DNA of 64,000 nucleotides from Caballeronia sordidicola (GTDB lineage Bacteria; Pseudomonadota; Gammaproteobacteria; Burkholderiales; Burkholderiaceae), in the NCBI RefSeq assembly GCF_000729995.1, contig NZ_JNFG01000200.1, positions 83,765 through 147,764 on the forward strand, written 5' to 3'. Both the position numbers and the translations under genes were made by a program. Positions 53,299 to 61,469 of the stretch are shown in pieces. Below the pieces are notes generated by a model. It was not told where the DNA came from, did no database searches, and worked only from the letters and a program-made list of their open reading frames with translations. Position 1 is the stretch's first letter. Each line of letters begins with the position of its first letter.

Positions 53299-55287
53299 AT
53301 GATCGCAACGCCGCACCGGCTCACGCTTACCGCGCTCGCGGCTCTCAGCTTGCTTGCCACGCCCTTCGCGCTCGCGCAGCAAGCAGCCGTCAAGTCCCTC
53401 ACGTCCGTCACGCCCGCCAAGGACGCTACGGCCATCACCCGGCAAGACAACCTGGCGGTCTACCAGCAACTCCCCTTCGCCGATAAAACCGATTTCGACG
53501 ACGCGCAGCGCGGCTTCATGGGCACCATCGCGAGCGGCACGTTCAAGGCAGACGACGGCCGCACGAGCTGGGACCTGAACAAATACAGCTTCCTCAAAGG
53601 CGAGGCGCCGGACACCGTCAATCCGAGCCTGTGGCGCATCGCGCAGTTGAACATGATCAACGGTCTCTTCAAAGTGACGGATCGGGTGTATCAGGTGCGA
53701 GGACTCGATCTCGCCAACATGACGATTGTTGAAGGCGATACGGGCATCATCCTGATCGACGTGCTGGTGACACGCGAAGCCGCCCGGGAAGCGCTGGACC
53801 TCTACTTCCAGCACCGGCCGAAGAAGCCGGTGGTCGCCGTGATCTACACGCACAGCCACGCGGACCATTACGGCGGCGTGAGAGGTGTGATCGACGAAGC
53901 CGACGTCAAGAGCGGCAAGGTCAAGGTACTCGCGCCCGCCGGTTTCCTGCAGGAAGCCGTGGCCGAGAACATCTTCGCCGGCAACGCCATGGGCCGCCGC
54001 TCGCTATACCAATACGGCGCACTGCTGCCGCCCAGCGCGCGCGGCCAGGTCGACGCGGGCCTTGGCAAGACCACGTCAGCGGGCAATCTCGGCCTGATTC
54101 CCCCTAGCGACACAGTGGAGAAGACCGGCGATACACGTACTATCGACGGTGTCCAGTTCGAGTTTCAGATGGCTCCCGGCACGGAAGCGCCGTCTGAGAT
54201 GCTGATCTACATGCCGCAGTTCAAGGTGCTGGATACCGCCGAGGACACCACTCACACGCTACACAACCTGTACACGCTGCGCGGCGCGCAAGTGCGCGAT
54301 GCAGCCAATTGGTGGAAAACGCTCAACGAAGCGATCCTTCGCTACGGCGACCGCACGGACGTGGTGATTGCGCAGCATCACTGGCCGACCTGGGGTCAGC
54401 AGAAAATCGTGGGCTACATGGCGGATCAGCGCGACATGTTCAAGTACCTCCACGATCAATCTTTGCGGCTTGCCAACTCCGGCTACACGATGACCGAGAT
54501 CGCCGAGCAGATTCAGTTGCCCGACGGCATCGGCAAGAAGTGGTACAACCGCGGCTATTACGGCTCGGTTAATCACGATGCGAAGGCGGTCTACCAGCGT
54601 TATCTCGGCTGGTATGACTCGAACCCGGCCAACCTGCATCCGTATCCGCCAGAAGAGGAATCAAAGCGCTTCGTGGAGTTCATGGGCGGCGCTGACGCTG
54701 TGATGACGAAGGCAAAGCAATCATTCGACAAGGGCGATTACCGGTGGGTGGCGACCGTGATGAACAAGGTCGTGTTCGCGGATCCATCGAACAAGGCGGC
54801 GCGCGATCTGGAGGCGGACGCGCTCGAGCAGTTGGGTTATCAGACCGAGAACCCGACCTGGCGCAATGAGTACCTCATGGGCGCGTTCGAACTGCGCAAT
54901 GGTGTACCGAAGGTGAAGGGGGTCAACACGGCGACGCCTGACGCAATTGCTGCAATGAGCCCCGATTTGCTGCTTGATTTCATGGGCATCCGGCTCAACG
55001 GTCCGAAGGCGGACGGCAAGCACACAGTCATCAACTGGGATCTCGGCGACGGCACGAAGTACGGTATCGAGTTGCGCAATTCGGTGCTGATCTACACCGA
55101 GGGCGTCACGCTGGCGAACCCCGACGCTACGCTCAGCATGAGCAAGGGGGATTTCGCCAGGCTGTTGATGGGCGGCCAGCAACAGCAATCTGACGCGGGC
55201 AAGGTCAGCGGCAACAGTCAGAAGGTGGTTGAGCTGTTCAGTATGCTCGACCGCTTCGACCCGATGTTCAACATCGTTACGCCTTGA
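53299..55287 (+). CDS. Alkyl sulfatase (SdsA/BDS1 type metallo-beta-lactamase-fold hydrolase)
   Basis: The 662-residue protein has a signal peptide (residues 1-26, ending FALA before QQA), so it is exported to the periplasm. The zinc-binding motif THSHADHYGG lies at residues 184-193. A C-terminal SCP2-like domain follows (PDLLLDFMGIRLNGPKADGK onward), and the central helical dimerisation part is intact. Such enzymes hydrolyse primary alkyl sulfates, for example SDS, releasing sulfate. GGAG lies seven bases before the ATG. Confidence 0.94.
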   Translation: MIATPHRLTLTALAALSLLATPFALAQQAAVKSLTSVTPAKDATAITRQDNLAVYQQLPFADKTDFDDAQRGFMGTIASGTFKADDGRTSWDLNKYSFLKGEAPDTVNPSLWRIAQLNMINGLFKVTDRVYQVRGLDLANMTIVEGDTGIILIDVLVTREAAREALDLYFQHRPKKPVVAVIYTHSHADHYGGVRGVIDEADVKSGKVKVLAPAGFLQEAVAENIFAGNAMGRRSLYQYGALLPPSARGQVDAGLGKTTSAGNLGLIPPSDTVEKTGDTRTIDGVQFEFQMAPGTEAPSEMLIYMPQFKVLDTAEDTTHTLHNLYTLRGAQVRDAANWWKTLNEAILRYGDRTDVVIAQHHWPTWGQQKIVGYMADQRDMFKYLHDQSLRLANSGYTMTEIAEQIQLPDGIGKKWYNRGYYGSVNHDAKAVYQRYLGWYDSNPANLHPYPPEEESKRFVEFMGGADAVMTKAKQSFDKGDYRWVATVMNKVVFADPSNKAARDLEADALEQLGYQTENPTWRNEYLMGAFELRNGVPKVKGVNTATPDAIAAMSPDLLLDFMGIRLNGPKADGKHTVINWDLGDGTKYGIELRNSVLIYTEGVTLANPDATLSMSKGDFARLLMGGQQQQSDAGKVSGNSQKVVELFSMLDRFDPMFNIVTP

Positions 55288-55297
55288 TGTTTGACAT

Positions 55298-55335
55298 GCG
55301 CGTCCTGGTTCCGGACATTCGGAGCCAGGACGCGC
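55298..55335. terminator. Hairpin between alkyl sulfatase and thyA
   Basis: GCGCGTCCTGG and CCAGGACGCGC pair over 11 bases with a 16-nt loop. It sits between convergent genes. No strong T-run is seen. Confidence 0.5.
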
Positions 55336-55356
55336 AACGCCCCGCGCAAAGCCGAT

Positions 55357-56190
55357 CTAAACCGCGATGGGCGCCTTGATGCCCGGATGATATTGATACC
55401 CTTCGATCACGAAGTCTTCGTATTGGTAATCGAAGATTGACGCGGGCTTTCTCGCCAGTTCGAGCTTCGGCAGCGGATAAGGCTCACGGCTCAATTGCAG
55501 ATCCACCTGCTCCAGATGGTTCAGGTAAATATGGCAATCGCCGCCGGTCCAGACTAACTCTCCCACCTCCAGATCGCATTGCTGAGCAAGCATGTGCGTG
55601 AGCAACGCATAACTCGCAATATTGAACGGCGTGCCGAGGAACACGTCCTGACTGCGGCAATACAGCAGGCAGCTCAGCTTGCCTTCGTTCACGTAGAACT
55701 GCGCGAGGCAATGGCACGGCGCCAGCGCCATCCTTCCGGCACGGGCGTTATCGACCGGCGACATGGACTCGTCCGGGAAGTCAGCCACGTTCAAGGCCGT
55801 CAGCATCAACCGCCGTGAGTTGGGCCGCGTCTTGATCTGATGCACGAGCGCGCTCACCTGATCGACCATCGTGCCATCGCTCTTTGGCCAGAAGCGCCAT
55901 TGATGGCCGTACACCGGACCGAGATTGCCGTTTTCATCGGCCCATTCGTCCCAGATGGTCACGCCGTTGTCGTTCAGATACTTGATGTTCGTATCACCGT
56001 TCAGGAACCACAGCAGCTCGTAGACCACGCTCTTCATATGGATGCGCTTGGTCGTGACGATTGGAAACCCTTCCGCCAGATCGAAACGCAATTGACGGCC
56101 AAACGTGCTGATCGTCCCGGTACCGGTCCGGTCCATCTTGCGAGCGCCGCGTTCGAGAATGTCTTTGAGCAGTTCTTGGTACTGGATCAT
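55357..56190 (-). CDS. thyA: Thymidylate synthase ThyA
   Basis: The 277-residue enzyme methylates dUMP to dTMP using methylene-tetrahydrofolate. The catalytic cysteine is in ALAPCHCLAQFY. Further family parts are GTISTFGRQLRFDL, YGHQWRFW and WTGGDCHIYLNH. The ATG at 56190 gives the family N-terminus MIQYQELL; the longer open frame has no similarity. It pairs functionally with folA, 4.7 kb away beyond two regulator genes. Confidence 0.96.
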   Translation of the reverse strand: MIQYQELLKDILERGARKMDRTGTGTISTFGRQLRFDLAEGFPIVTTKRIHMKSVVYELLWFLNGDTNIKYLNDNGVTIWDEWADENGNLGPVYGHQWRFWPKSDGTMVDQVSALVHQIKTRPNSRRLMLTALNVADFPDESMSPVDNARAGRMALAPCHCLAQFYVNEGKLSCLLYCRSQDVFLGTPFNIASYALLTHMLAQQCDLEVGELVWTGGDCHIYLNHLEQVDLQLSREPYPLPKLELARKPASIFDYQYEDFVIEGYQYHPGIKAPIAV

Positions 56191-56511
56191 GAGGATGGGT
56201 CGTTCGTATAAAGAGGACGTGCCGCTATTCTGGCAGAACATTTCCGCGGGCCTGCGGCGCACGCTCGCGCCAGATTCCTCTAGCCATGGAAAACGCGGGA
56301 AATCGGGGAAACGCAGCCGCCGAAAAAATCTAACCATGATTTTACCAAGCGCCGGAGGGCGACGAGCAAAGGCGTCGTGTGAGGGACAAATGTGAGGGAC
56401 AAATGCAAGGGACAAACGCGAGCAATCGCGGCGTTCCAGTGAACGCCGCGATTGAATAAACCAAACAGAGAGAGGCCTTGACGTCCGACGGCCGGCCGCC
56501 ACACGCGGCCC

Positions 56512-57888
56512 TTAGCCGCGAGTAACGTGCTCCGTCGGTGCATCGACTTCAATGTGCCGCATGCCATGCGCGCTCAGGAGGCGGTACAGCGTCACTCGCG
56601 AAATGCCGAGTTCCTGCGCGGCGTCGCCAAGACGGCCGCGATGACGCAGCAAAGCGAGTTCGATAGCCTGCCGTTCCGCAGCCTCCCGTGCCTGCGCCAG
56701 CGACACCGGCGCCACTTCGACATACTCGCCGAGCTCGAGATCACGCGCACTGATCTGGCGCCCTTCCGACATCACGATGGCGCGGCGCACGCGATTGATC
56801 AGCTCGCGCACATTACCCGGCCAGCCATAGTTATGGATAGCGGCAATGGCATCGGGCGCGAAACCGCGCAGACGCCGGCTCGCGTCCTTCTTGAAGCGAT
56901 CGAGCATGTGCTTCGCGAGCAATTCGATGTCCTTGCCACGCGCGCGCAGCGGCGGTTCATCGATTTGCAGCACGCACAGACGGTGATACAGGTCGGCACG
57001 GAACCGCCCTTCGATCATGGCCGTCTGCATATCCACGTGGGTGGCCGAAATGATGCGCACATCCACCGGGGTCGATCCATGTCCGCCAAGCCGTTCAACC
57101 TTGCGCTCCTGCAGGAAACGCAACAGGCTTGCCTGGCTTTCGAGGGGCAAGTCGCCGATTTCATCGAGGAACAGCGTGCCGCCGTTAGCCGCTTCCACGC
57201 GGCCGATCTTGCGTTGATTCGCGCCGGTAAACGCACCGCGCTCATAGCCGAACAATTCCGATTGCAACAGGTGAGCGGGAATCGCGCCGCAATTGATGGC
57301 GACGAACGGCTGCTCCCGCCGCACCGAACGCTCGTGAATGGCGACTGCAGTGAGTTCTTTGCCTGTGCCCGATTCACCCGAGATGAACACGGGCGCGTCG
57401 GTCATGGCGACCTTGCGGATTGAGCGGAACAGCGCAAGCATGGCGTCGCACGAACCGACCATCTCGCCTTCGGCGCGGCCGTCTCGCGCGTCGTTCGACG
57501 CGTTCTCGTGCAGCGCCACCATGCCATACGCATGGCCGACCGCATCTACAACCCGATCATTCGATGTGGGTAAGGTGACGTAGTCGAAGCAGTAGTCGCG
57601 AATCAGCCGGCGCACGGCTGCGTCTTCGAGCTGCCCCGTGACGGTGGCCGCAACCCAGCCGACATTGGTCAGCGTCAGCGATGCTTCGAGCGCCGCGAGT
57701 TCGTGTGCTTCAAAGGTGCTTGACAGATCCAGCAAGCCGCCGGTTGCCAAGTCGTTACGAAGCCACCTGCGTGCGTCCTTTGCGTTCGATACCACCTCTA
57801 TGTGCCAGCCCCTCTCCTCAAACCGAGCGCACAACGGCGCGCTCGGGTCACGAGTCACGTAGATTAGTTGCCGCCGAGCGACTTCCAT
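56512..57888 (-). CDS. VpsR-like sigma-54-dependent transcriptional activator (first paralogue)
   Basis: A 458-residue enhancer-binding protein. Residues 5-128 form a receiver-like domain with Asp54 (LLDLSS) at the phosphorylation position but few other receiver residues, as in VpsR-type proteins. The AAA+ domain follows with Walker A GESGTGKE (171-178), the sigma-54 contact loop GAFTGA (218-223), Walker B FLDEIGDLP and a WPGNVRELINRVRR segment. A Fis-type helix-turn-helix closes the protein (LGDAAQELGISRVTLYRLL). VpsR relatives in Vibrio and Burkholderia respond to c-di-GMP and control matrix genes; whether this one does is inference. It is divergent from a secreted-protein gene. Confidence 0.9.
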   Translation of the reverse strand: MEVARRQLIYVTRDPSAPLCARFEERGWHIEVVSNAKDARRWLRNDLATGGLLDLSSTFEAHELAALEASLTLTNVGWVAATVTGQLEDAAVRRLIRDYCFDYVTLPTSNDRVVDAVGHAYGMVALHENASNDARDGRAEGEMVGSCDAMLALFRSIRKVAMTDAPVFISGESGTGKELTAVAIHERSVRREQPFVAINCGAIPAHLLQSELFGYERGAFTGANQRKIGRVEAANGGTLFLDEIGDLPLESQASLLRFLQERKVERLGGHGSTPVDVRIISATHVDMQTAMIEGRFRADLYHRLCVLQIDEPPLRARGKDIELLAKHMLDRFKKDASRRLRGFAPDAIAAIHNYGWPGNVRELINRVRRAIVMSEGRQISARDLELGEYVEVAPVSLAQAREAAERQAIELALLRHRGRLGDAAQELGISRVTLYRLLSAHGMRHIEVDAPTEHVTRG

Positions 57889-58268
57889 TGTTCTGATCCT
57901 TTCGTCAACGGTCGTTGAAAAGGTCGCGCCGGTAATTGCCCTCAACCACGCTGCAGACGTCGAAGACTCGCATGCCCCAAGCGAACGGTCATTCGGGAAA
58001 CTGCAAACGGTGAAACCCCGGAAGCGACGAGTACTGTCGCGTGGTTCTATGCGAACCTGTTTTGTTTCAGATGCTGTTTTTGAGAGACTACTATAAAGCC
58101 AATACTTCGAAAACAAATATCCGCAACAATGCCCGCGAACCCCTCCTGAAGCAGGGTTACTGTGCATTTCAACAACGAGGCACGGTTTTAATAAGCAGTT
58201 TGCAAATAGTTTAAATAAGACAATAACATTTACGCAATTTCTGATAAAAATGGCCGTTAACCCTCTAT

Positions 58269-58286
58269 CGTTTCAATCGTGAAACG
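58269..58286. promoter_or_regulatory. Dyad CGTTTCA-N4-TGAAACG, candidate activator-binding site
   Basis: Seven-base arms CGTTTCA and TGAAACG are perfect inverted repeats around ATCG. The centre lies about 110 bases before the expected start of transcription from the sigma-54-like promoter, the usual distance for an upstream activating sequence. Confidence 0.5.
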
Positions 58287-58360
58287 TTTTCGTCTGTTTT
58301 CTGATTCTATTTTTCAGTTGGCTTGCCGCCGACCCAATGCCCGCACCGCAATGCGTGTCA

Positions 58361-58376
58361 TGGCATATGTTTCGCT
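58361..58376 (+). promoter_or_regulatory. Sigma-54-type promoter candidate
   Basis: TGGCATATGTTTCGCT has the GG at -24 and GC at -12 separated by exactly ten bases. It matches the consensus TGGCACG-N4-TTGCW at 9 of 12 defined positions. Transcription would begin near 58387, just before the ribosome site of the secreted-protein gene. Confidence 0.5.
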
Positions 58377-58402
58377 AAATGCTAATGAATCAGGAGACCG
58401 CC

Positions 58403-58933
58403 ATGGAAAGCACCGGCTACGTCGACAAACGAGAAAATACTGCGACCCGACTTAAGGTTGCCGTCATTAGTGCTGCGTGGTTCGTACTGAGCAGCTCAGC
58501 CGCCAACGTTTGCGCGCAAAATACCGCAAATGATGATCGGGTGATCCAGCCCATGTCTCGGCCAGTAGTGTCCGAATATGAAACATCCGCGACCAGGCAA
58601 AATCCGCCAGCCATTTTTATCGAAAGAAAAATTGGAAGCGCCGGCGCTGGCGAAGCAGCATCGAACGAGCACATTATTGTTAATCCTGCAATGGAAACGG
58701 AACAGCCCGCATCGGTTCAACCCATTGCGTCGGCACCGCTCCCGGTGCGGGCCGACACCGCGCTTGAAAAAGTCACGGCGACGAGGGAGGAGTCGCCCGT
58801 CGCCGCGCACACGACCAACGTCACGCTTTGGGATGAGGTCGCGCCGCCAGTGCGTGCTCCCATTCCCGTCGATGCAGCCACGCGCTCCGCACCGGGGGAC
58901 GTCGCGAGCGCCGGAACCCAGAGGACGCCGTAG
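58403..58933 (+). CDS. Secreted low-complexity hypothetical protein next to VpsR-like activators
   Basis: The 176-residue protein has a signal peptide with an unusually long polar start (hydrophobic VAVISAAWFVLSSSAANVCA near residues 20-39, cleavage before QNT). The mature part lacks recognisable domains and is rich in Ala, Pro, Thr, Glu and Val. I chose ATG at 58403, with AGGAG seven bases upstream; an in-frame ATG at 58379 would overlap the expected transcript start. Divergent from one activator, followed 308 bases later by its paralogue. Function unknown. Confidence 0.72.
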   Translation: MESTGYVDKRENTATRLKVAVISAAWFVLSSSAANVCAQNTANDDRVIQPMSRPVVSEYETSATRQNPPAIFIERKIGSAGAGEAASNEHIIVNPAMETEQPASVQPIASAPLPVRADTALEKVTATREESPVAAHTTNVTLWDEVAPPVRAPIPVDAATRSAPGDVASAGTQRTP

Positions 58934-59241
58934 CCGGGAATTGCGAACCAGTGCCGAGCAGGTTGGCTGAAGCGCGATGCAGCTACGCAACAACGCAGAT
59001 AACAGGATTTGAACGACACGTCGGACAGTAGGACACTTGCATATTGCCCAACGAGTAGCGAGAGTAGCGGTGCCGCGTCATTGCGCGCCACGCGGCAGCC
59101 GCGCAATCGCGCGAGGAAGGCAGTGGGGCTTATCCGGGATTCAAGCAGCGTCCCGCTCGACGGCTACATGGGTCGACAGCGCGCTGCACAGCTATGTCCG
59201 CCAGGACACCGCTTGCGCCTGTTGCAAAAAGGAGATCGCTT
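58934..59241. other. Interval between secreted-protein gene and second activator gene
   Basis: No gene is supported here. No -24/-12 pattern was found before the second activator, so it may be transcribed from the upstream gene or from an unrecognised promoter. Its end carries the strong AAAAAGGAG ribosome site at 59226-59234. Confidence 0.45.
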
Positions 59242-60750
59242 GTGCTCGAATCCGCCCCCATCTCCGTACCCGTGTCGGGTAAAAACGCACCGACGCCATT
59301 ACCCCCGATGGGCGCCAGCCCCACTGTCGACTCGATCACAGCTGATCGCGCCGGTGTGTCAAGCCTCCCGATCGTTCCGACGCCCCACGCGGCATCAGCC
59401 GTGCGCAACCTTCTTTACATTGCCCAGGAGCCGGATCAGGCGCTGGTCGCGTATTTGAAGGGCCTTGGCTGGAAGGTATCGGCGGGGACGCTCGCCACCC
59501 AGGCCAACGTGCTGAAAACCGACACGCCGGTAGCGGGCATTGTCGATATGACCAGCTTTTCGGCGCGCGAGCTCGCCGCGCTCGAACCTGCGCTGCGGCA
59601 TCAGCGGGCCGGCTGGATCGCCCTCACTGACGACAACCGGCTCGCGGACCCGGTCGTCTGCCACTTGATCCGGCACTTCTGCTTCGACTTCGTGAAGGGG
59701 CCGTTCTCGAACTCGACTATCGGTTACCTCGTCGATCACGCGTACGGCATGGTGAGCCTCGGCGACATCGACCTGGCCGAGACCCCGATCGTGTTCGGCG
59801 ACGAGCAGATGGTCGGCACCTGCGAGGCCATGCAGCAGCTCTTTCGCACCATCCGCAAAGTCGCGAACACCGACGCCAACGTGTTCATCACCGGCGAATC
59901 GGGGACCGGCAAGGAATTGACGGCCGTGGCGATCCACGAACGCTCGCCGCGCCGCAAGGGTCCATTCGTCGCGATCAATTGCGGCGCGATAGACAATCAA
60001 CTGATCCAGTCCGAACTGTTCGGCTACGAGCGCGGTGCGTTCACGGGCGCGAACCAGCGCAAGATCGGCCGGGTGGAAGAAGCCGACGGCGGCACGCTCT
60101 TCCTCGATGAAATCGGCGACCTGCCGCTCGACAGCCAGGTGCACCTTCTGCGGTTCCTGGAGGAACGCAAGATCGACCGGTTGGGTGGGCGCGACCCTGT
60201 CGCCGTCAACGTCCGCATCATTTCCGCGACCCACATCGACCTGGAAGCCGCCATGGCCAGTGGCCGGTTTCGTACCGATCTGTTCCATCGGCTGTGTGTG
60301 CTGCGCGTGGACGAACCGCCGCTGCGAATGCGCGGCAAGGACATCGAAATTCTCGCGCTGCACGTGCTGCACAAGTTCAGGAGCGACGGCAGACGCAAGA
60401 TCATCGGCTTTGCGCCATCGGCGATCGAAGCGATGTACAGCTACGCCTGGACCGGCAACGTCCGCGAGATGATCAACCGCGTGCGGCGCGCGATCGTGAT
60501 GGCGGAGAACAAGCTGATCACCGCCGACGATCTCGGGCTTGGTCACTGCACGGGCATTGAATCGACCACGCTGGCCGCTGCTCGCGACGCCGCCGAGAAG
60601 CGCGCGATCGAGCTGACGTTGCTGCGGCATCGGCACAAGCTCAGCGAGGCCGCGGCGGAATTGGGGATTTCGCGGGTGACGTTGTACAGGCTGATGGTCC
60701 AGCATGGACTGCGCGGCGCATCGATGGGAAATGGCGCGGACGCGGGGTGA
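59242..60750 (+). CDS. VpsR-like sigma-54-dependent transcriptional activator (second paralogue)
   Basis: A 502-residue enhancer-binding protein closely similar to the product of 56512-57888. It has an extra Pro/Ser/Ala-rich N-terminal extension (residues 1-52), then a receiver-like domain with Asp102 (VDMTSF). The AAA+ core includes Walker A GESGTGKE (218-225), GAFTGA (265-270), FLDEIGDLP and WTGNVREMINRVRR, and a Fis-type helix-turn-helix ends the protein (LSEAAAELGISRVTLYRLM). I chose the GTG at 59242 because AAGGAG lies seven bases before it. An ATG at 59194 is open but lacks a ribosome site. Probably a partner or competitor of its paralogue. Confidence 0.9.
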   Translation: MLESAPISVPVSGKNAPTPLPPMGASPTVDSITADRAGVSSLPIVPTPHAASAVRNLLYIAQEPDQALVAYLKGLGWKVSAGTLATQANVLKTDTPVAGIVDMTSFSARELAALEPALRHQRAGWIALTDDNRLADPVVCHLIRHFCFDFVKGPFSNSTIGYLVDHAYGMVSLGDIDLAETPIVFGDEQMVGTCEAMQQLFRTIRKVANTDANVFITGESGTGKELTAVAIHERSPRRKGPFVAINCGAIDNQLIQSELFGYERGAFTGANQRKIGRVEEADGGTLFLDEIGDLPLDSQVHLLRFLEERKIDRLGGRDPVAVNVRIISATHIDLEAAMASGRFRTDLFHRLCVLRVDEPPLRMRGKDIEILALHVLHKFRSDGRRKIIGFAPSAIEAMYSYAWTGNVREMINRVRRAIVMAENKLITADDLGLGHCTGIESTTLAAARDAAEKRAIELTLLRHRHKLSEAAAELGISRVTLYRLMVQHGLRGASMGNGADAG

Positions 60751-60848
60751 GAAACCTCGCGGCGTTGGGGCGTTAGGCGTTGGTCGTTGGTCGTCGGGTA
60801 GAATCTGCGGCTTGATTTGTCTCGAAGCCGGATACGGATATCCCCACC

Positions 60849-61349
60849 ATGACGACGCTGACCCTGATCGTCGCCCGCGCGCGTAATGGCGTGATCGGGC
60901 GCAACAACCAATTGCCCTGGCGCTTGCCCGAAGACCTCGCATTCTTCAAACGCACGACGATGGGCGCGCCTATCGTGATGGGACGCAAGACGCATGAGTC
61001 CATCGGACGGGTGTTGCCGGGACGGCGCAATATAGTCGTGTCGCGCGATGCCCAGCGCCGCTTCGAAGGCTGCGATACGGTGAGCGGGCTTACCGATGCG
61101 CTGGAACTGGCTGTTCACGACGACGCCGGTGAGGTATTCCTGATCGGTGGCGCCGAGTTGTTTCGCGAAGGCTGGCCGCTCGCGCACAAGCTGATCCTGA
61201 CCGAGATCGATGCCGATTTCCCCGGCGACATTTCCCTCGATGCACCCGACGCAGCCGTCTGGAAAGAGGTCTCGCGGGAGACGCATCACGCGGCAGCGCC
61301 GAATGATTTCGATTATTCGTTCGTGATTTACGAGCGGCGCACGGCTTAG
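60849..61349 (+). CDS. folA: Dihydrofolate reductase FolA
   Basis: The 166-residue enzyme reduces dihydrofolate with NADPH, regenerating the folate used by ThyA. Family features are LIVARARNGVIGRNNQLPWRLPEDLAFFK (with the catalytic acid Glu in the LPED segment), MGRKTHESIGRVLPGRRNIVVSR and FLIGGAELF. It follows the second activator by 98 nt and ends at a shared terminator with pmbA. Confidence 0.96.
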   Translation: MTTLTLIVARARNGVIGRNNQLPWRLPEDLAFFKRTTMGAPIVMGRKTHESIGRVLPGRRNIVVSRDAQRRFEGCDTVSGLTDALELAVHDDAGEVFLIGGAELFREGWPLAHKLILTEIDADFPGDISLDAPDAAVWKEVSRETHHAAAPNDFDYSFVIYERRTA

Positions 61350-61414
61350 CCTGGAATTCCGGGCGCTTGGTCGGCTAGCGGGTCAGTCGCTTAGTCCATC
61401 GCGGTTTTCCATTG

Positions 61415-61452
61415 AAAAAGCCCGGAACGGTTAGCGCCGTTCCGGGCTTTTT
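61415..61452. terminator. Bidirectional intrinsic terminator between folA and pmbA
   Basis: AAAAAGCCCGGAACGG and CCGTTCCGGGCTTTTT pair perfectly over 16 bases around TTAGCG. It serves both converging transcripts. Confidence 0.95.
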
Positions 61453-61469
61453 CACTTCCCCAGATTCTT

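Larger units (their letters stand above)
57889..58402. other. AT-rich divergent regulatory region between activator gene and secreted-protein gene
   Basis: No gene is evident in these 514 nt, and the right half (58060-58330) is markedly AT-rich compared with the surroundings. It contains a dyad and a sigma-54-like promoter on the right, and must also contain the leftward promoter of the activator gene. Confidence 0.6.

Noticed and set aside
59395..60942. 515-codon open frame opposite the second activator
   Set aside because: Antisense shadow; the sense frame has Walker A, GAFTGA and helix-turn-helix motifs.
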